In this document: one piece after another, positions 22,835 through 35,400 of the stretch | Numbering within the stretch: position 1 is the first letter of the stretch | Layout of the letters: each line of letters begins with the position of its first letter | Origin: Cloeon dipterum | Lineage: Eukaryota; Arthropoda; Insecta; Ephemeroptera; Baetidae | DNA length: 64,000 nucleotides | Direction: 5' to 3' | NCBI RefSeq assembly: GCF_949628265.1 | Contig: NC_088790.1 | Location: 26,044,545-26,108,544 of the forward strand | The notes under the pieces: generated by a model | The model's database searches: none | Told to the model about the DNA's origin: nothing | What the model saw: only the letters and a program-made list of their open reading frames with translations | Program-made: the position numbers and the translations under genes

Positions 22835-25740
22835 ATGCTGACCGCCACGACGTTGTCCCTCCTGTCGGCGGCCCTCGCCTTCAAATCAGGTAAAATTATC
22901 CCAAAATTTTAATGAGTTGTGTCAATTACTAATTCTTTCCGGTTACTATTACAGTCGAAAGCAAAATCTGTGATGGATTTTACGCCAACGGCATCGAGGA
23001 CGACGAGAGTGGTGTCCACTGGCTGTCCTGTCCCCAGGAGGACCAGCCCTTTTACTACACGGAGTGCTGCGCCTCCAACCAGACGCTGCGATGCTGTCCC
23101 CACGGCTCCATCATCAATTACTTTGACGAACAGTAAGCGCGGGTTCAATGACCTCAACAAGAGGTGCTCAAATTCCGGCTATATGTATTTGCAGGGTGGT
23201 CATGATTGTCAGCATCATTGTCATCAGCCTGTGCGTTCTGCTGATCATCCTCACACTTGTTTGCTGCTTTTCCAGCAACTGTCCCATGTACAATTTCTGC
23301 AGAGTTACTTACACCCAAGGAGGCGTTGTTGCTTATTGTGAGTTGCTTTTTCTTTTATTTAGTTTTAGAACGTATATATTTGCCACAAATGCTGTGAACA
23401 GTGTGACCCTTTTTTGGATCTGGTGTTTAAAGGGTTCGCCAATTTTGCAATGCGCTAACTGAAAAAAACCCAGCAGTTTTGGGGTTTTCTGAATTTAATC
23501 CTGAAAAGGTCACATTTCGCGACAAAAAGCTATCGGTCTCTTGGTGAAACCAGTGGCTTTTACTACAATTTTGTAGCCATTGGTAATGGAAACTGATCTT
23601 CAGTAAAAATACTCAAAAAAGCAGTTTTTTTGCAATGCGGTGGGGTTTTCCAGGAAAATGCGGCTTTTTGCGAACTCCGTCCGTTTATTATGGGCGTTTC
23701 CTGATAGGTTAAAACGAAATGAATGAGGCTGCGCTTTTATGGTCAACTAAATATCTGGTTTACTTAGAGTAATGGGTTTTACATCATGAGCACAAATCAG
23801 AGAATTTTAAACAATTTAAGCTCATGCCAAAGTTAATTCAAGCCAAACTCTAACTAAAAACTAAATGTCCCAGAAACCAACTCAAGTTAATAATTTATTT
23901 ATTTTAGGCTCTTTTATTAAAATATACTATTTTTGCCAACATTTTCCTTTTTAAAGTTTGTGCAATTATAACAGGCATGAATGAACTCAAAAAAAGACAC
24001 CGTTTTGGTAGGAGGTCTTTAAATCTTGGTATAGATGTTGCTCTAGTTTACCTTAATAGTCAGACCTGAAAATTTCAGAATGAAATTCCATAAATTGCCT
24101 ATTTCACTGGGGCGTTGAAAATGTCATTTTTATTAATAAGACTAACTTTTTTGTTACTAGAGATAAGCTGAAAAAATCAGTATTTAAAATATTCCACTGA
24201 TTATGCCCTTGTGGCGCCTTCTCGCCACTACTGTCCTACTACTTTGCATTTAACCTGTATCGCCAGGTGGCAGTACAAAGGTGTGCGACAAGCAGTGCAC
24301 CCTTACTGCACCTTCTCCCCCACTGCACCTTAAGCCTCGCACCAAAGCAGTCGCAACACAATATTTGCGATATCTAACTCTAGAACGGTCGTTGATCGCT
24401 ATACCCTACGCCATTTTTGGAAGGTCCCGAAATTTTGAAATATTTAAAAAAAACCACATATTGAAGGGAATCAAATTTTCCAAATTTTAAATAGTCAAAA
24501 TGTAGCTCATTCAATAGAAAATGACATATAAAAAATGGCGACAAGCTCTGTTTTTCCTTTTTGAGATGTTCGCAACCGATATGGGAAAAAAACGAAAAAA
24601 TTGAGAAAATTGGCTGGCAAGTTACCGTGCTTTTCAAATGGCAATGGCTGTCTCCTTACTTGAAATCCGATTTAATTTAAAAACCAAGAGTTTCCCCAAT
24701 AAGTGGCATACACAATTGGACAGATCTCGACGAGAGGAATCGGAATATGCCAAGAAAATATGTTCGAGCACTGTAAATTTTGGAGAAAATTGGCAAAATT
24801 TGAATTTGTATTGTAGGAAGTTCATTTTTTTATTATTGCAAATTGTTGAACAAATTGTTTATCGGTCAATTGTTTAAGGCATCCGACAATTTAAATAATT
24901 TTTAATTGTTGCCCTCTATCATTCCACTTTAACAAGCAGGCATGCTCCAAAAGCACGATTTTTTTTAAATCCCGATTTGAAATAGACATTGTTGGGCTAA
25001 ATTATACAGCGGATCATTTATCCTTTACGGGGAAGGACTAAAGTTAAAATGTATTCCAATTGTTCCCTCAATCAACCCTTCAACCAATCCTATCAATAAA
25101 AAGTGAAAAAATCCGATTGCAAAGAAAAAGATGAAAACTTTACGATAGTATTAGCAAATATTTTAAAATGGAATATTAATTTAATTTTTTTCATTTGGGG
25201 ATATTGTTTGAAGGGGTGGTTTGGGGATGGTTGAAGGGACTGAAAACGGCGACAAAGAAAGTATAATTTTAATTCTCTTTGCGTTAAAAATTTCCTGAAA
25301 AATTATAACTAGCGATGCAAAATTATGCTTTTTATCTACAGATTTTGAGTAAATTTAGACGTTTTTTAAGGTTTTAATTTTCACTTTGGTTCAAGTGGCT
25401 TGAAATTGTCCCGCAACGATTGGAGGCTCACAAAAAATAGTTGATCGTCTACATTTCACAGCCCTAGTTTCGAAGTTTAGTTTTGACCGATTAAAAATGG
25501 GAAACATTGCAATTTTTAAATGGTTTCCTTACCTGACTGTAAAAGAAAATGAAAAATTTCCAATTTTCCTATTCAATTTTTAAATAATATTTGATCTTTG
25601 AATGGAGTTTATTAAATAATTTTGATGCGTCAACAGCTACCAAAGAGGAGGAACCCCTGACCAACCCTCCAGACGAGCCCGAGCAAAAGAGCTACATCCC
25701 CAGCTCGGCTGTAAAAATCAAGATGATGGATGAGGTTTAA
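22835..25740 (+). CDS. Shisa-like single-pass membrane protein
   Basis: Four exons, 22835-22889, 22955-23132, 23195-23337 and 25637-25740, join in phases 1, 2 and 1 and encode 159 residues. A short hydrophobic signal peptide (about 1-19) leads to an ectodomain with exactly six cysteines: Cys24, Cys44, Cys56-57 and Cys65-66, plus an N-glycosylation sequon at Asn60. One transmembrane helix spans about 79-103, followed by a juxtamembrane cysteine cluster (CC...C...C) and a short polar tail. This order, with paired CC motifs before the helix, is the STMC6 arrangement of Shisa, CYYR1, WBP1 and VOPP1 proteins, which act as adaptors for receptor trafficking or stability. The tail is much shorter than in vertebrate Shisa and I see no PPxY motif. 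The exact subfamily is uncertain. Intron 3 contains two MITE copies. Confidence 0.8.
23431..23678 (+). mobile_element. AGGGTT-ended MITE (family B) in Shisa-like intron 3
   Basis: It begins AGGGTTCGCCAATTTTGC and ends TTTTTGCGAACTCCG. Internal blocks such as AAAAGGTCACATTTCGCG and GGGTTTTCC are shared with the copy at 31621. There is no open transposase frame and the right terminus is degraded. Confidence 0.65.
24600..24932. mobile_element. TTAA-flanked repeat (family E), left end truncated
   Basis: Shares CGAGATCTGTCC-type and TTGGCATATTCCG-type blocks with copies at 29591, 41103, 62315 and 63907. The right end reads ATCATTCCACT followed by TTAA (24929-24932). The left terminus is missing or too diverged to place. 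Confidence 0.7.
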
Positions 25741-27110
25741 CTCGACCAAGTGATTTTAGCTATCCTATTAATGATTTGATGCGAGCACCGATTTGTCTGC
25801 TAGTCTGCACTCACCCTCAAGTTGTAATTTACGTTGTTGTCTCTTAGGCGCACCTTTTATTGTTATATGTATTGTACTGTTGTTAATCCCTCCATTTTTG
25901 ATTAGTTGTATGCTTAAGAGCCTGCTTTCCCAGGGCTGTGACTGAGTGTCAAAAGGGCTGGACTACGAATTTTGTTGCAGTATTATTTTTCTACGCTGCG
26001 AGGTTGTATTTTTTATACCGTGTAATTAGTACAAAACGATGCATTTATTTTCACCACCGATTGACGATGATTACTTCTTAATTTATCTACATACCACCCA
26101 CGCACCTCTGTTGTTGAACAATGGTTGAGATTTTTCAGCAGGGTTCCGAGAGTAAAACCCGAGGTTTTTGGATTTTTCATTTCACACAGCATAAAATTCA
26201 AAAATTATCTGACCCAAAAAACAAAGTAGTGTTCGTCAAAAATGGTTAAAACCGGGTTAAACCAGTTGAAGCCAGCCCGCCGAGGTTTTCGGAACCCTGT
26301 TTTTCAGCGGCCTTTTGTGCATTCTGCCCTTCTGTCAGTGTTTTCCGATACTCGACGCTAAACGTGTGTGCATTACAATTCTCACAATCAAAACGATGTT
26401 CTCGAATCTCAATTATTACTGTTAGATGTAGCCAAGTCTCAAAATATGGAACAAAGTGTGACAAACAAACTTAACCGCACTCACATTTAGAGAATAGAGC
26501 CTATGTTTAGTTGTAGATGAACAGCTTTTAGGCAGTTAGGAAATTAAAAATAAGACGTTCTGGTGAAATTGGAAAATAATGTCCGTCCTGTGGGACTTCA
26601 AAAGTGTCTAATTCTTTATCTGGAATCTTGTACAAAAACCTGTAGCAGCAGAAAGAAAGCCAACTGTGAGGAGTATTTTCCTTTTAATTTTTCTAGTATA
26701 ACTCTTTACTAGGATTTTAATAATATATCCTGCTTTGAAATGCAAATAATGGAATGCTCCTCTTGTGTACCAAACCGAGATTTTTAAATATGAAATTTTG
26801 TGCCTCACTTTTTACTGAGCGACCATATTTTTATTCTGATAAATATGATATTAATGTGAAATTAGATTTGCACTTACCGCCTTTTGAATGTTGCATTATT
26901 CTGCGTAATTTAATAATACAGCTGGTGTTTAAAGATTGAAGCATAAATTGATTGGATTGCAGCCTTCTCGATCCTTTGGCAACTTTTCCTGATTGAATCT
27001 GTACAAGCACAAACTGCCTTATTTCTGAAACTACACTGACTTTGTACTTAAATTCGCAAGACTAATAAAATGAATCTGAGCAGATTTAAATTGAGAATGA
27101 TGTTTTATTG
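25741..27110 (+). other. Probable 3' untranslated region of the Shisa-like gene and flank
   Basis: No coding frame is supportable after the stop codon at 25738-25740. AATAAA occurs at about 27063, a candidate distal polyadenylation signal. The true 3' end cannot be fixed without transcripts. Confidence 0.4.
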
Positions 27111-28630
27111 TTGAATAAAGAACAAAAGTGTGGGAAAAATTCACTTCTCAACAAAAAATTAAAAACATTTTTTTAAAAAAAATTCAAGCTACCAAAAAAA
27201 TTGGAGCCTGCAAAATAATTCAAAGAATTTTGCGGATTTTTCAAATATTTTTATCATTACTTATCAGATTTTTTAAAACGGTTGATGTAAAAGGCCGCAT
27301 TTAAATTTGGCTCTGGATTTTGCAGGGTTTCTTTTTAAAATTGTATTATAATTGACTATTATGTTTTTGACTTCCGAGTAGTGAAATATTGGAACGAAAT
27401 GCCACATACACTTAAATCTTGTTCAATAGTTCAGTTCCCATCGCTTTGCAGTGCGTATGTGTTCGCAAATTTTTAAGGTGTTGAACATTCTAGTTTGGGC
27501 TCATTCCGACTTTGCTCCTAGGAGCAAGGTTTTATCAAGTTGTTTGCCAGGAATGGTGCCCTTTCTCACTTCATTTTTTTCTACTTCTGACTTGTCGTAT
27601 TGATGTATTTGTATATTTGTATTTAAGTGAGAATAAACATCTATAAAATAAACATATAAATAAATACTGTGTTTACAACGTAAAAGTGAAAATCAGGAGG
27701 TAAAATGTTTAAAAAGTGCAAGCTTTTCACATAAATTTCCAGCAAAGCTGATTAAAAAAAAAAACTATGAAACGCGCAACTGAAATTATGTATTATTTTA
27801 ATTTTAATTCAAGGCTGTGGTTTTCTTGCTCCGAAAATATGGCAAAATTGTATTCTTTGATGAATTCCTCAAACTTAATTAGATGACTAATTAAGCACCC
27901 AGCAATGAGTTTCGTAAATTTGCTTTCAAAACAATTAAGCTTGACTTGAACCCTAGTAAATAGAGAGTTTGACGGGGTGAATCAGGGCGAATTTCTTTCA
28001 AATTTTACATTTTGAAAGAACAAAAATTAATTTTCAAATAAACACATTTACACAATTATTAAAACAACCCTTTCAGAACAAAAGTTAGTCCATTTTTTCA
28101 TCAATGACTGTCAGAGGAATTACACTTCATGCTGTTTTCCCTGTTTTCGCAGCCACGGAATAATCTTCCCTGTCATTTTTATTTGTCTCGTCATCAGAGT
28201 CTTTAAAAGTCCATCTACTATGTCGTCGGAATTGTGCCGATATAGTGTTGTCATGCCTTATAAAACGAAATCAAAACATACCGAACGACTACTGTCTTTG
28301 CCTTTGCCGGCCGGCGCAAGCGAAAATCAATTAAAAATTCAAAGAGAGGCGAGTGACCGAGTGAAGTTCAACATTCAAAACAAGCAGAGCCGCGTGAACA
28401 TGTGACGCGAGTGCGAGTAAATCTGGAAGGGAGGAGACCTCATTCATTATTCCACTCCCGTCTGCGCGGTAGTTTGTTGCATAAGTTATGGCAATGCTGT
28501 ACAACTTTAGCAGCGACACTGAATCAAATTAAGTCGGGTTTTGCTACGGATGATCGGTGATTATCAAGTACTTAGACGTGTCGGTGCTTACACTGGCTTT
28601 AATCTTGATTTAGATCATATTTAAAACATT
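27111..28630. other. Intergenic AT-rich DNA
   Basis: Nothing recognised. A 61-codon plus-strand frame at 28220-28405 is too short and unremarkable to call. Confidence 0.5.
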
Positions 28631-28739
28631 GAAAACATAATTTTCAATTTAAAAAATAAACTTCTTATGAACTTGAGTATAGTTAAATCTACAAAAACCA
28701 TGAACTCTGAAACGCACGCCCATGTTTTGCTCTTTTTCG

Positions 28740-28895
28740 ACCTGCTCATTCCTGCACATACACAACACGGCGGCCACGCCCTCCGTACTGTCAAAGTGTC
28801 AAAATTATCTGCGGTGCGAATCCCGAATTCGGCATGAAGGGCGGCGGTGCCGACATCGAGCCGAAAAAGTGATCGAGCTGGCAGCACGACCGCAG
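28740..28895 (+). other. Candidate untranslated first exon of an upstream NAV transcript
   Basis: A locally GC-rich patch ends in CGACCGCAG followed by GTGAGT (28896 on), a strong donor. It holds a 12-codon upstream frame starting ATGAAGGGCGG at about 28832 and stopping at TGA near 28870. The nearest acceptor is TTGTTTCAG at 29221-29229, which opens the exon carrying the ATG at 29370. The exon start is unknown and the link is inferred. Confidence 0.4.
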
Positions 28896-29229
28896 GTGAG
28901 TCGCCGTCGAACGGTTCTCGCGGCCGGTTGCGCAACCTGAGCGCCAGGTCGGTCGCACCTTTGCCCAGGTGGTGTCCGCATGTGCCGTTTTCGCTCCGTC
29001 GAGCACAGTCGCGCTAGTAATTATCCCAGGCTGTCACCCATACCGTCGTGTTGTGTCAAAAAACGTGAGTTTCAAGGGGTGTTCAACCCCTTTTAGGCTT
29101 TTAACGACGGAGAATCGAGATATTTGAAAAGAAAACTCCTTTTTAATCGGGCCCTGCTGACCTTTTCAGTCATAAAATCCTGAAATTTGACTGAAACAAA
29201 CACTCCCATGGTTAATTTTCTTGTTTCAG

Positions 29230-29420
29230 GTCTCTAAAACGGCTGTAATGGCCCTCTCAAGGCCCCAAGGATGAAAGGCAGCAGTTGTCTCTGCTGCCTC
29301 CGCCTCGCAATTTACGCAATTTAATTGGCCACAGCGCGAAATTATTGCTAATTAAGGACGTATATCACGATGGCATCACCGCAGCAAACCAAGAAATACA
29401 CCGCCAAGGAGACTATTGAA
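29230..29420 (+). CDS. Candidate alternative first coding exon of NAV (17 codons)
   Basis: Acceptor TTGTTTCAG precedes 29230; an ATG at 29370 opens 17 codons ending in ACTATTGAA followed by donor GTGAGT at 29421. It ends in phase 0, exactly what is needed to enter the CH-domain exon at 34817 in place of the exon at 32573. The peptide begins MASPQQTK and is polar, with no domain of its own. Coding part is 29370-29420; the rest is leader. This is an inference from splice signals, phase and the lack of any other gene to own it. Confidence 0.5.
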
Positions 29421-32400
29421 GTGAGTATCATTCAAAAAATTTTTATATTAAAATTTCACCGCAATAATTTTAAAAATTAAAGGTAAATATTCAAATTGTG
29501 ATAAAATACTAAGGTTTTATTTTGAACTCTTCCGCCTGATACTTGACAAATTGATAAAATCGTGATTTATAGCTCTGCTGATTTTTTTAAAGTGGAATGA
29601 TACTGGGCAACAATTGAAAATTATTTGAATTGTTCGATGCCTTAAACAATTGACCGATAAACAATTTGTTCAACAATTTGCAATAATAAAAAAGAAGCTT
29701 CCTACAGTAAAAATTCAAATTTTGCCAATTTTCTCCAAAATTTACAGTGCTCGAACATTTTCTTGGCATATTCCGATTCGTCTCGTCGAGATCTGTCCAA
29801 CGGTGTATGCCACTTATTGGGGAAACTCTTGGTTTTGAAATTAAATCGGATTTCAAGTAAGGAGACAGCCATTACCATTTGTAAACTTCCAGCCAATTTT
29901 CTCAAAAAATTACAGCGCTCCTTAGGTCAATTTAGGCTTTAACTGAATCCTAAGGGACGAGTTTATGCATTGGCAACAAGCATTTTCCAGGCTTTGCAGT
30001 ATCATTCCTCTTTAAATAATTTTTGTTCACGAGGGATTAGTGCCGCGGATTTTCCCTTTCTTAACATCAAAGTATGACATTATTATTTGCTTTCTCTTTC
30101 CGGCAAAACTCTCGTCAGAACAATAAGGAAAAAAAGGGTAAATATATTCATAAGATTCTCAATTTTGATTCTCGTGTGAAAGACTTCTGTCTGCTGGCAT
30201 GGCTCATTGTCGGTTAATTTCTCGTCTCGCTGGAGATCGCTTCCCATTATACGCACACTTGAGGAGCACTAGCACGCACTCTCATTTATTTTTTCAAGCG
30301 CCTATATTCCCTCTCGACACACATCTTAATCACGTACCAAAGAAAAGCTCTCGCAGGCAATTAAAAGCACTTTTCGTATCGGCGGCTCACACACACAAAA
30401 AAAAATGGTTGGTTAACTGGCGCCAAACATGTTGAGAGGCGGGTGTTAATTGAGGGTTAAACGTTTCATCGTGGGTTTAGACTAAAAAAACATGGGACTT
30501 GACAATTTGTTCGGGTCATGAAGCAATGCCGTTTAAGATGACATTTTTATTACCAATAAAAATTTTCTTTTGAAATTGTTGGGTAAAAAAAGGATTAAGG
30601 TTTCAAGGGGCTAGAAAAGTTTTTCAAGTGCACGGTTCTGAGAATTAATCAAAGGCTTATAAATCATCGTTAACTGACCGGAGCCCCGTGATTCAATTAA
30701 GACTAATTGATCTCTTTCACGCTCGTGGCTTCAAGGAAAGAGAAAAGCAAACTTACGCTTCTCACTGTCCGCCTTACATTAGTTAAATTTTTCAAAGTCC
30801 CTTGTAGACAAACAATTTCGCTATTTTTGTCGACAGCAACAGGGAAAGACTGAAATAAATTTATTTGAATCATTCATCACTCAATAATCCGTTTGGCATG
30901 CATCCAAAATAATTCTAAAAGGTGAAAATGAATACAAATTAATTTAATGAATCGAACGAAAAACTTTGAATCACAATTTAGTTTAATAGCTAAGAAAATA
31001 TCGTTCTTCTTCCGACTTTCAAATGTTTTTTATCCTTGTACGTATTTTTAAGAATTAAGTGTTTATAAATAAATTTTCAAAGTACTGGGGAAATCTAGGT
31101 GAAATGTCACAAGGGTTTTTAATGGCCTGAGGAAACTGCAGGCCAGAGGCATTGTGGCGTAATATGCACTAAAAAGATGGCATTCTTCCAAAGTGGTTAC
31201 CTCTTGACACCAAACCGTTTTTCAAAATTGAACGTCAGGATAAAGAAATGAAAACTCGCAGGCCGCATTCTTTCTGAGATTTACGTTCTGCTGGCTTTTA
31301 TAGGAAAATTATATTGGCAGAAATTTAAATTTTCGAAAATATAATAAAAATCGGTTGACGTTATTTTTACCATTCTTTTAGTATTTAAATCTGGCGCCAG
31401 CAGTTTATTTTCAATTTTAGGGCGATTTTAGACTTAATCCTGCTGCTGGGAATGCAACGCTTTAATGATTTCCATTTTATGTGCTGAAAACAATAATCAG
31501 TTCAGCCGTTCGCCTTAGAAATGTCTTTTTTTACGATTCTATGGTGATTGGCTGGACAAATTTTTGGTTCGAGCATAACAAAAGAAATCATTTAAAGTGA
31601 AGATTAACAGTGTCAGGATTTAGGGTTCGCCAATTTTGCAATGCGCAAAATGCACCACTAGTTTTTTGGGCAAAATACCAGCTGGATTTTTCCGAATTTA
31701 ACCCAGAAAAGGTCACATTTCGCGCAAAAAAAGTCACTAATTTTGGAAAATCACGGTTAGTGTAAAAATGTTCGATCTTTCGATGAAACCAATGACATTT
31801 TTACTGATTTGTAAAATTATCTATTTTTGGTCAGAATCATGAGAATTTTTGATTTTCAATTAAAATGCATGTGTTTTGGAAAATTGCAGTAAACCCCGCA
31901 AAAATTGTTTGCAATGCAGTGGGTTTTCCGGGAAAATGCTTCTTTTTGCAAACCCTGGTCAGGATTGTGTCTGAAATCGCAGCGGAATAAGTGCCTTTAA
32001 ATCGAAAGTAACCGCTGGCGCCATCTATTTGCAGCTTAAAACTTCGAACATTAATATACGCTTTCGCAACTGGATTTTTTTTTTAAATTTTAGCAAAAGC
32101 AAGGAATGTCGGCAAATATATAGATAACTTCAAAATTGTCTCTTTTATTTAATTTTAAAATGGAACATTATTTAAAACGGCTTAAGAGCATAGTGTTGAA
32201 CTTCCAATACGATAAATACTGCGCGCTGAGTGCGTGTTTTCCTCAAAACTTCCTTTCGGAGGCGATGGAGGCTAAAATTAGCTCCAGCCAGCATCTCCTT
32301 TATTTTTAACACGCGTGCGAGACTCACGCTCGCTGCCGCTCCGTCCAGATTTCGACCGAATGAGTAGTATAAATAAATTTGTACATTTAACCGAACGCAC

Positions 32401-35400
32401 TAACGAACTGCCTGAGAGAGCCGCGGCGTCGGCGGCGGCGAGTCTTGGGTGTGGAGGAGCACGAGGCGGCGCACACACAAAACAACACAACACAACAGTG
32501 TGTGTGTGCGCGCTCGTTAATTTGCAGCCGCCCAGCGAGTGTGCGAGACGGTGTCGCTCTCTTGGAGAAAACATGTCCCTTCTGGACGTGGCCGCGTGCA
32601 TCATGGCACCCAAGCAGGACGAGCGAGAACGCCAGATGGACATTATCCAGGTATTGCCAGACGCATAGCCTACTGTTTGTTTGGCCTCTCATCATTTTTA
32701 TAAACCCTTTCCTTCCTTCGTCCGGCGGGCGGACGGCCTGCAATCTTTATTGCTGCCTGGCCTCTTCCGCGCCACTCTGCAAGATAGCCCCTGGGTCGCC
32801 ACTCTCTGTCCGCAAGCAGCAGGATCTTTTTTTAATTTTTTTTTTCAGCCACATGCGAGTGAAAATTGAACTGGGTTTTTAGTTCTAATTTCCTGATTAA
32901 TAAGAGTTTTAAATTTATTTATTTAGCACCCATTTGATTCCATTTTCTTCGGACGCATTTTAAGTTTAGGTTGTCTCCATCTTTCTGACGGAGTACGGTA
33001 CTCCGGGTTTCCCCATTAACCCACGACATAAATCTCGCAGATGAATGTCTTTTGTGAGGAATCCTCTGCTTTTGACTAGAAATTATCATCGCCGTGGCCA
33101 TTAGCGCTACATTCTTAAGGTGTTGATAATGGTCGTTAAGACGTGTTAATGCTAACGCCTTATTAGATGGGAACAATCTGAGGTGAATGTTAATTATTTC
33201 AACGGATTATTGTTCATTCGACTGTTTTTGAACTTTTTATCCATGATATAATTCCACAAATAATACAGAAATTGCCGAAATTTAATTCTGAAAATTTAAT
33301 GGCAGCGTGGGGAGTGAGTTTTAAAATATAATCATGACCCAAAGAAAGCGAACAACTAATTTTCAATTGGGAAAAATAAATAAATGAATTAAAACTGTCA
33401 CAAGTTCAATTATTCATTTATTTACACAAAATACTACATCATCCCTACGATCTCAATTGAACTTTGTTGCATTTTTCGCTATATTTGATTAATTGATAAT
33501 CTCATAAATAAAATGGAGCCATGGTTCCTTGCTCTGGTACATCAGAAGTAGGTGATTCTGGATTCAACCTTCAGTATGTCCACCAATTTTGCTAATACTG
33601 CTTCGTAAATTCAGAAAGACGAAGTTGTACTGGGTACCAGCGTTTTATAATTCCAATTCAGACTGTTAAAATCTCTGCAGCGGATTACTCGTAGTAGATA
33701 TCTTCGTGTCTCAAATATACAAGCAATATTTTTACGAGATAATCTAGCACTTCTACAAGTTCTGAATATGTTAGGTCAACTGGTGGTCGCGTCACCTCAG
33801 CAGGTGGGTGGGTAGCATTACCTGGCACTGAAATTAAATCATTTTAAAGTTGCGTTATTCTGAATTTAGAATTTAGCAGGAACGGATTTGAAATTAGACG
33901 GAAACTGTATATTTAAATTTTCTGGCAAGTTCCCACATTATTCAACGCTCCCGAGAACCAAACGGAGCTTTAAATACAATATAGTATAAGCCAAAATTCT
34001 TCTTAATAACCGTGAAACAGTAGTCGAGAAATAGATTCTCCCTCTTAAGTCACAATATAAAAAAAGATTTAAATAAACAACTACCTGAGCCAAGCGGAGC
34101 AACAAAAAAAAAACGACAATCGCAGCACGCATTTTGTTTCGTGTTCACAACCAGACGAGAAGTGTCTAACTTTTAAAAATGTTTCCAAGGGCATAATAAA
34201 TGGATTTTTTTGTTGAGGAATACTTTTTTATTTAAGTTTAATTTGAAGAGAAAAAAAATTCCGAGTATACATAAATTGTTAACTGCAGAGGTGTTGAAAT
34301 AATTACTTGAGCGATATTTCAGTGTAACAATTCCCGAAACACGCCCTTGCTCCTAAATTTCACTCGCACGCCAAATACCGAGAGAGCTAGCCTTTGGCAG
34401 GGTCGAAGAAAATAAGTGTAGCGCCGTTTCTGCGAATTTCATTAAGGAGGAATCATGTTTGTCAACCGGCTGAGCCGCCCGCCCGCGTCTCGCGGGTTGG
34501 CCTTCGCTCAAACCCAAGAGTTGGCGTGCTCTGTATGAAAAGTGCAAGTAACGAAAGTTGGTTCTCATTGTCATTGCTGGGCTCACTCACTCACTCACTC
34601 GCTCGCAGTGAGAAAGAAACTGGGCTGGCCGGCTGCCTAAAAATTGCTATTGTAATTTATTCTTTCCATCTCGGCGCGACATTGGAAACAATGGCTTTGC
34701 GTCATGCTCCTCTTTTGCATAATACACACAACACACAGATGAAACTGTTCAGAGAAAAGAAATGAATACACATATAATTTCTTTCCAGGCTAAAAGTATT
34801 CGTGTCTTGTTCCCAGATCTACATCGACTGGGCCAACCACTACCTGGAGAAGGTGCACTCGAAGCGCAGGATCCAAGATCTGCAGACGGACGTTTGTGAT
34901 GGCATACTGCTCTGTGATATTGTTGAAGCTGTCAGTAAGTGTCGTTTGTTCACCTGTGAGCAGGAAGCAAGCAGGATTATACTCACTATCAGATCAAACT
35001 TCATGACATCTCATACTATCGGCCGAATAAAATCAGACGCGCATTTGGCCGCACGGTCAAGGTCAATTGAGGTCAAGCAACCTTAACTTGGCGCTCGCTC
35101 AAACACGATTATAGGAGGTTTTATTTTTGTGTGATGAAAATTTGCATTGTTATTGTTCATTCGTTCTGGAAAAGCAAATATTTTAAAGCGATTAAAAAAA
35201 ATGAGAAGTAAAATTTTTAAAATTAAACAAAGTGTTTTTTATTTTATAAATTACATTTCATGAAAGTTTAGCCTAATTGACAAATTTTTTCGATTTTTAC
35301 TGGTTACGCCCTTTTTTGAGCAAAGGAAATTAATTGCTTCCGGGGTGAGAAAAATTATGAAAATTGAATAGTGAAAAGATAAAAAGAATAGTACTTTTGA

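Noticed and set aside
22114..22884. A 256-codon minus-strand open frame, the longest continuous frame in the window
   Set aside because: It runs antisense through the Shisa-like first exon and CpG-rich leader, has no recognisable domain, and its length is plausible by chance in GC-rich DNA.
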